From the NCBI RefSeq assembly GCF_002127325.2, contig NC_035435.2, positions 128,007,893-128,071,892 on the forward strand: a stretch of DNA of 64,000 bases. The letters run 5' to 3'. Position numbers and translations under genes: made by a program. Of the stretch, positions 58,125-64,000 are shown one piece after another; within the stretch, counting starts at the first letter, position 1; each line of letters begins with the position of its first letter. This DNA comes from Helianthus annuus. Lineage: Eukaryota; Streptophyta; Magnoliopsida; Asterales; Asteraceae. The notes under the pieces are model-generated. The model was not told the DNA's origin. It worked only from the letters and a program-made list of their open reading frames with translations, and made no database searches.

Positions 58125-60336
58125 TCATCTGACTATGCCGGAGATCCCAAGTTTGTAATCGTGGATCAGGAATCGACATTATTCTTGTAAAGTGTTTTTG
58201 TGAAATTTGAAAAATTGTTGAAATTTTTACAGGTTGAAGGACTACTCCGGAGCTTCCAGGTTGGTAAGTGTGAAGCAGGAATCGGCATTTTGTTCTTACA
58301 ATTGGTAAATGATCTAGTGTAGATGTTCTATTCCTACACTGGATAATGGTGATGGTATTTGTACAATTGGTACAGAGGGTGCATACTTGCATATGGTAAA
58401 TCAGGGACATTAATTTGTACTTGATCTACTACAAATGTTTGATGAACAATATGATGAACCATACCCCTAACTTGAAAGTGAACCTATAAGCGGTTATAAC
58501 AAACTTATTTTCCGGAAAAATCATTTGGATTAAAACAAACTTAAGTGTTTTGAAATCTAAATGAGAAAATAGTTTGTTGAAAGGGGGAGTTCTGATTGTT
58601 TATGCCTAGTGGATGGCGAATTGATGTGTTTCGATATCAGTTGTCACTTTATCTGTACAGTTTGGTTTGAATTTTCTTTAATTGGGTCAAGAGCTTAGAT
58701 AGTTTTCAAATTTCCTTTAAAATGTGTTTGCATTTTAGGGGGAGTAGAAAATTTCAGAAAATCCAAAAACATTAGAAAATTTGAAAAAGACAAAAACATT
58801 ATAAAATCAAAAATGAGTTTTGTTGTGAAAAAGAGGAAATGATAGTACATCAGTAGACTGTCACAACATGCTAAAGAAATGGATAGTTAAAATGTGATAA
58901 ACAATTTCACTGCGGATATGCCAGTAGGTTTTTGCACATTTAGTAAATTGTGACGAGATATAAACCTAAAAAATTCAAACTTGCTTATTATGTGGGTAGC
59001 AACTTCTTGGATATATAGGTAACCACTGAAATCTTGTTTGAAAGGTCCCTTATTCTGAGATACTAGGTCTTTATGCTCAGTGATATCTGGGGTATTATCC
59101 CGGGACTTCTGCTGTATGGAAATACTGACCTAGTCCTCGGATAATACTTTCTACAAATGCTTTGAAATATAAGCTCGCCCTCAGCAAATTGATGAAACAA
59201 TAAAATTGATAGTCATTGCTGTTGTAACAAAAAGATCCTCTAAAGGGGACACACCAAAAGTCGAAGCCGTCATCTCTTTGCATATACGGAAGTATCGACC
59301 TGAGCTCTCACGGCCCTCGCAATTAACCTCTTTACAGATATCATCTGTGGTATACTCACCTGTAAGACTGAATATTGGGATCTGGATACATGAGTATATT
59401 CAAGTAGTGGGACACACAAATAAGTTTAGTCATTAAAACATTAATCTCGTATCTCGAAGCAGTTGAACTTTGTGTGAAAATTCAAGTGGACAAATATACT
59501 GATAATCTAGGTGAATTGTTTAGAACTTAAAATGAAATGAAGCTTAACGGTGTTAGTGACTCGTCTCAAAAACTGATATGATCCTCTTACACAAACTCAC
59601 AAAAATATTGTTTGTAAATATTTCATTTCTGCATTTCTTTACAATTGGTGTCTTTATTTTCCTTACTTTTCAAAATCCAAAAAGATTTTCGGTGTGTTTT
59701 AGCATAAATTTTTGAAAAATACAAAAAGATTTTCGACAACTGATGTTGGAAAGCTGATTTTCAAAGTCTCAAGTGCTAAACATGATGACAATGTGGTGAA
59801 GGGGAGTCTGAAATCAAAATGTTTTCAAAATATAATATTACAATTGGTTCATCAAAAAATCTTTGTTTGATCTGAGGGAGAGTAAGTGTTGGTGCATGCC
59901 TCTATAATTGAAATGTTTTGTTATGGAAATTTACTTTGAGGTAGAGTTTATGCAGGATAAGTGTGAGCTGGGTTATCGATCCAGAGCAGATCTAGAGCCA
60001 AGTTTCGATCTTGGAACAATCTTCTAAAGAGCCAGGTCATTCGATTCTGAGAAGCTTATGAGAACCAGGTTTCGACACCTGGGGACTCTGTGGATAGAGC
60101 TTGGGCCAGGTTTCGATTCAGTGGACAAAGTTTGAGCCAGGCTAACGATCATGAACCTGTGATAGCCAGACAACAATCCTGAAGCTGATGATGCTGAAGA
60201 ACTAGAGAAATGCCAGCATATCGCAAGGGGAAGTCTGAAGACAATGTGAAAGAGAAGAGAGAAGAGAGAGTGAAGCCCAGAGGCTGATCAAGGCTGAAGT
60301 TTGTCAAGACTCGACACAGTCAGACTCGTCAACATC
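58125..60336 (+). other. Non-coding 3' region of element G
   Basis: No protease, integrase or RT motif is found in any frame. Two diverged copies of a block of about 58 bp (58131 and 58230, sharing GACTA..CCGGAG and CAGGAATCG.CATT) lie right after gag. Purine-rich GGGGAGT motifs recur near 58583, 58737, 59798, 60227 and 60340. An AT-rich part precedes a GC-richer part from about 59950. This is a spacer or an eroded pol replacement. Confidence 0.65.
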
Positions 60337-60348
60337 TGAGGGGGAGTC
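60337..60348 (+). promoter_or_regulatory. Polypurine tract of element G
   Basis: TGAGGGGGAGTC next to the right LTR, the typical Ty1/copia plus-strand primer. Confidence 0.85.
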
Positions 60349-60805
60349 TGTTGGTGCATACATCTGTCGACTTCGTCTTGTATCGAGTCTTAGACTACAT
60401 TGTATAGATCAGGGCGCGTTTTACAAGAAAATAGGAAAGTTTAAGTGCGTTAGAGGCTGATTTCGCTCCTAGCATCACATAGAGGTGATTTAGCCCGAAA
60501 TCACATATATGTGATTTCTCCCGAAATTACAAGAGCTGATTCCGCTCCAGATGTTCTCATGTAATTACGAGCGAAATCAGAACCCTATATATAGAGTTTT
60601 CAGGAGCGAAATCAGTATCCAGAGTCTTGTATCCCATGCCGAAGTGCTGCCGGTGTGAGGTTTGAATGTAATCGCTGTCAGATCAATACAATCAGTGATT
60701 TAAGTGAAGTGCAAGCTGTTTCTACCTTTGTTTCTTGTTTTCCGCACCTGAAACAGAGTAAAACTCCTCTGAACGACTCATTTGGGTCAGTCGCACGATC
60801 CTACA
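60349..60805 (+). repeat. 3' LTR of element G
   Basis: 457 bp, partner of 53172-53627 with about 11 substitutions and one indel by eye. TATATATA at 60586-60593. It is followed by GCGGC. Confidence 0.95.
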
Positions 60806-60810
60806 GCGGC

Positions 60811-61462
60811 ATGTCCAACCGCTTGGAAAGTGCCAAGAGGGTCCTACTCTAATACTACAAGCGATCGCGTCTCAAGATTTATGGATTTGACATGCGTACT
60901 TTGGCATTGCCGGTTCGAACAATGACATTGATGTTTTACAATCTTCGAGTCTTTTCGACGATGACATAGATGGTGTTGCACCAAATACTTCATTCTATGC
61001 AAACGATGTGGAGTATAAGTATGGGTATTATCTTGTCGACGGTATTTATCCGGAGTGGGCTACGTTGGTGAAAACTCTTTCGTGTCCAGATGACGAAAAC
61101 AGATTGTATTTCAAGAAGAAACAAGATTCGGAAAGAAAAGATGTCGTGCGGGCTCTCGGTGTATTAAAAAAGAGATGGTCTATCACTGCCCAACTGTCGA
61201 GGATACTTGAAAAGAGTAAAATCAGAAACATCATGTATACGTGCATCATCTTACATAACATGATATTGGAGGACTTGGGTAGAACGTTTTGTGCAGAGAG
61301 TTATGATGAAGGTAACCAACCAACGAACCCACTACTCACATACGCGCAAAAAAAAAGTTATCCGAGCGAGGATACGTGACAGGGGACACACACCTTAACA
61401 TTCGAGCCGATCTGACCGAGCACCTATGGTTTGATCGTGATGAAGGAGGGGACGACGAGTGA
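60811..61462 (+). pseudogene. PIF/Harbinger transposase, C-terminal part
   Basis: It continues the interrupted exon 2 with CPTAWK, then a frameshift near 60850, ASQDLWI followed by a TGA where the family has Trp, HAYFGIAGSNNDIDVL with the second catalytic Asp, and YLVDGIYPEWATLVK. The third acidic residue should be the Glu in a DVERAFGVLQ-like motif; here the sequence is DVVRALGVLKKRW, so it is Val. The end reads HNMILEDLG and, after a frame change in an A9 run near 61348, NIRADLTEHLWF to a TGA at 61460-61462. The transposase is dead apart from the insertion of G. Confidence 0.85.
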
Positions 61463-62760
61463 ATATGTGTATTTTTAGTTTAACCTAGTTTAACCTTTTA
61501 AGCATTTTAAGTTTGTATTCATTTTTAAGTGACTTTGTATTTTTTTATTTAAATTATGTGTTTTATAATTTGTGTTATTTAAATTTAAATTTAAATTAAT
61601 ATATCAAAAATAAATAATGTTTAAATTTTAATAAAAAAATTAATTAAGTAATGATGATGGGGCTTTAAAACATTGTAAAGACGTTAAAGGTAGTAATTTT
61701 AAAGCCTTTCATATAAGGTGACGTCTAGATAACGCTGAGTTAATGTAAGAAAGCCCTTAGAGGTTTAAACGATACCCACCAGGCTAAATTGTCGAATGGC
61801 TACTTTCTCGTACATGTATAACTCATTCAAGTTGAATGGCTACTTTCTCGATTTTCTCACTTATATTGGAAAAATATCAAAAGTAACATTTTGACTTAAG
61901 TCAATTACCAAATAAATATTTTGACTAAAATATCTAAACTACTAAACTTTGACTTGAGAACGTAACTCTCTGGAAAATACAACGAATGATGAAGAAAACA
62001 ATACTCCCCTCTTCTACGTTTTTCCTTTTGTTTAGTTTCTAATTGCTTTCTTCATCTAATTATCTATCAACAATGTGTCAACATTCTCAATCTCCTAGAT
62101 AAAACATCACCCAAAACCAAATGAGCACCATCGTAAACAAGCTTCATGACATAAGTACCGTCGCAAACCATCATGACGATCTTTGAAAAGACAGAGAGAA
62201 AATCACAACACATGAAACGAGTGAAGAAAAAGAAGATTAATGTTTATCTTAGTAATTTTCCATCCACATTTAAAAATTTTAAACACAATGTTTGACGACC
62301 ACTGTCTTGCGAATGTCATAACTCACATGTGCTACACTGACATATTTAAGACCCTCCTTCACCTTCCTCTCGAGCAATTATTGTTTCTTCGGTACTTCCA
62401 CGTTACAACTTACCAGTAATATAATGGATGATGTTTTGTCACTTGTGAGGCATTTTCTGCTGGTTTTTGTTTTTTCAGTTCTACAATGGTTTCCCTACTC
62501 ATCTTGTTTTCAACATTCATACAATACCAACATGATTAAGTTCTTTGAGTAAACATCGTGCATGATGGCATATAGTTGGGTGGGAGCCCTCGTGATGTGG
62601 CGGGGGGCCAATCATCCCATAAACTCCATCAACCTACGGTTTCATTATACGCCTTCACACACCCACGTACACCTCACATACACAGTTACACACGCACACA
62701 CACATTTACACCTCTTATACACACTTTCATATACACACACGCCATAATATAAATATCATG
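61463..62760. other. AT-rich DNA right of the transposase, no gene
   Basis: It probably holds the right end of the PIF/Harbinger element (a block near 61665-61770 with GGGGCTTTAAAAC and AAAGCCCTTA), but no firm terminal repeat was established. A unit around GAATGGCTACTTTCTCG is duplicated near 61793 and 61836. An AC-rich low-complexity tract occupies about 62655-62745. Confidence 0.55.
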
Positions 62761-63232
62761 ATATATATAGGGTCAGGATTTAGAGAAAACGGTGGAAAGT
62801 GTGAGAACGGAGAGAACGCTTATGGATCGTCAGAACAAAACAATCGATTGACTAGTTTGCGTGGTGGCGTTTTCGTAAATAACATCAATTTTATTATGTG
62901 AGACGCGCTTCATTAAGGGTAAAAGGGTCTTTTACCACTCAAATTCAAAACGCCATCAAATGATAACACACCATTCAAAAAAAAAAACGCCATTAAAAAC
63001 AAAATGCCAAAACTTAGTGATAAAACGCGTTCGATATTACAGGAAGAGGAAACAACACAGTAACTGAATTTCAGTTATTAACATTTATTAGAAGAAATTT
63101 CCTCCTAAATTACGCGCCAAAAACATCATTATATAAATGACGTAAAAACATCGCTTCCATAATCACTTCAATCTATCCATTTCTGCAAAAACATCTTTAA
63201 CCAAAAACGCCAATTTAACCAAAACGCTAAAA
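62761..63232 (+). other. Leader region of an unidentified repeat with AAAACGCC motifs
   Basis: After ATATATAGGGTCAGG the sequence changes character and carries recurring AAAACGCC or AAAACGC words (for example near 62949, 62985, 63204 and 63220), which recur after the ORF pair (63893 and 63945). The abrupt start and the shared motif suggest a repeat family, but I cannot name it. Confidence 0.35.
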
Positions 63233-63816
63233 ATGGCAACAATCGTTTGGTGGAGATACACTCTGGCAATCAGGCGATTCATCTTGCGTTTTGACAACAG
63301 AAGGAGGGTGTATGTTAGGACAATCAAGGCAATTTTGAAGATGGAAGAAGAGGTACAGATGGGTATCCCATCCTTTGGCATCACTCTGGACAACGAATGC
63401 CATGAAACACATATGCTTATGAAAGCATTAATAAGGAAATTTGGACCAATCAAAGCAGATGTAAAGTCGGACCCTGTCATGACATCATGGCGTTCAGATG
63501 ATGAACAGACATGGTGACCGTTATATACGACATCAGAGAGCGGGAAGTCTACCGGCTTGAAAACATCATGATAAAGCAGGGGCTTGGTTTCATGGAAGAA
63601 TTGCATAACGCCACTTGTTTGAACACAGAAATGGACTCAAAATTGGAGTTAATGCAAAACATGTTCAAGTGGAGGCTTCAGAATCTTCAGGAACAAGAAG
63701 CCGATGAAGGTGAAGGTGATAACATGAATGAAGATCCAGATGAAGACTCCGAGGAAGAAGATAACGCAAGTGATGGATACTTTTCGGATAAAGTACCTTC
63801 TGACGAAGGGTTTTAA
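63233..63816 (+). pseudogene. Unrecognised two-frame ORF with acidic C-terminus
   Basis: Frame one (63233-63517) is basic at its start (RRFILRFDNRRRVYVRTIK) and ends in TGA; frame two (63511-63816) overlaps it by seven bases and ends with an acidic Asp/Glu-rich tail (DPDEDSEEEDNASDGYF). Both look protein-like and together would give about 190 residues, so a single indel near 63500 is likely. I recognise no domain. The context (AAAACGCC words on both sides, T-rich 3' region, A run at 63900-63923) suggests a gene carried by a repeat or a retro-inserted copy. Confidence 0.4.
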
Positions 63817-63900
63817 TTTTTTTTCTTTTTTTTTCTTCTGTGTAATCTTCTTTTTATAAGATAATTAAATGATATATTTCTATATTTATTTGCAAAACGC

Positions 63901-63931
<31 letters not shown>

Positions 63932-64000
63932 AGGTTATTGCTTACAAAACGCCAGAAATAACAAAAAATATTTTTTCTGCTTAATATTTTATTATATTTT
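63817..64000. other. T-rich 3' region and 24-base A run
   Basis: A T-rich segment, then an uninterrupted A run (63900-63923), and another AAAACGCC at 63945. No gene. The A run could be the tail of a retro-inserted transcript, but AAAACGCC continues beyond it. Confidence 0.5.

Larger units (their letters stand above)
53172..60805 (+). mobile_element. Element G: Ty1/copia-type element with gag only, inserted in the transposase
   Basis: LTRs of 456 and 457 bp (53172-53627 and 60349-60805), a perfect GCGGC duplication (53167-53171 and 60806-60810), a tRNA-Met PBS and a polypurine tract. The internal region has a long 5' leader with a repeat array and a broken gag with two zinc knuckles, then over 2 kb without any protease, integrase or RT. 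By eye the LTRs differ at about 12 positions, older than A, D or E. The gag style (CFRCREKGHFKREC and a long acidic C-terminal part) is SIRE-like; clade assignment is inference. It is non-autonomous as it stands. Confidence 0.9.

Noticed and set aside
52160..61770. Terminal inverted repeats of the PIF element (GGGGTTGTGATA near 52165 against GGGCTTTCTTAC on the minus strand near 61760)
   Set aside because: Only loosely similar by eye and no matching 3-bp target duplication; boundaries left open.

Overview
The window is plant nuclear DNA made almost entirely of nested transposable elements. I see no intact single-copy host gene. The clades present (chromodomain Ty3/gypsy of Tekay/Del type, Athila-type Ty3/gypsy primed by tRNA-Asp, a Ty1/copia element of SIRE-like gag type, a PIF/Harbinger transposase and two tRNA-type SINEs) point to a flowering plant. 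The very long chromovirus LTRs, the extra ORF ahead of gag and the style of the copia gag resemble elements I associate with Asteraceae (lettuce, sunflower, chrysanthemum). That family assignment is inference.

Layout. 1-11539: decayed Athila-type element B on the minus strand, split at 2009/9542 by element A (2010-9541, plus strand), a non-autonomous element with 1709-bp LTRs, a perfect 5-bp target duplication and no coding capacity. 11540-12070: 3' end of a chromovirus pol fused to the truncated LTR of B. 12071-42301: chromovirus C (plus), with LTRs of about 3.38 kb, an extra ORF before gag, then gag, protease, RT, RNase H, integrase and chromodomain. C is invaded twice: its left LTR carries E (12722-18941, minus, non-autonomous Athila-like, identical LTRs) and its protease-RT region carries chromovirus D (25797-35997, minus, 2444-bp LTRs). 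42302-48818: chromovirus F (plus), badly decayed, 5' end missing, 3' LTR present.

48819-52456: AT-rich intergenic DNA with two SINEs and short tandem repeats. 52457-61462: a PIF/Harbinger transposase pseudogene interrupted by the copia element G (53172-60805), which has LTRs and a broken gag but no pol. 61463-64000: low-complexity DNA and a two-frame ORF pair of unknown function.

How it fits together. Nesting gives relative age: B and F are oldest, C entered F, and A, D and E are the latest arrivals. By-eye LTR pair differences agree: E none, D about 7 in 2444, A about 7 in 1709, C about 25 in 3380, G about 12 in 456. Only C keeps a long uninterrupted RT-to-chromodomain frame, but its gag has a stop codon and D interrupts it, so nothing here looks autonomous as it stands. 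The observations most worth following are a covarying hairpin just upstream of the polypurine tract in all four chromovirus-type elements, an snRNA-type promoter motif in the LTR of A, a 12-copy GATTYCGCTCC-like array in G, a putative 84-nt intron in the gag of D, and the extra ORFs of C and E.
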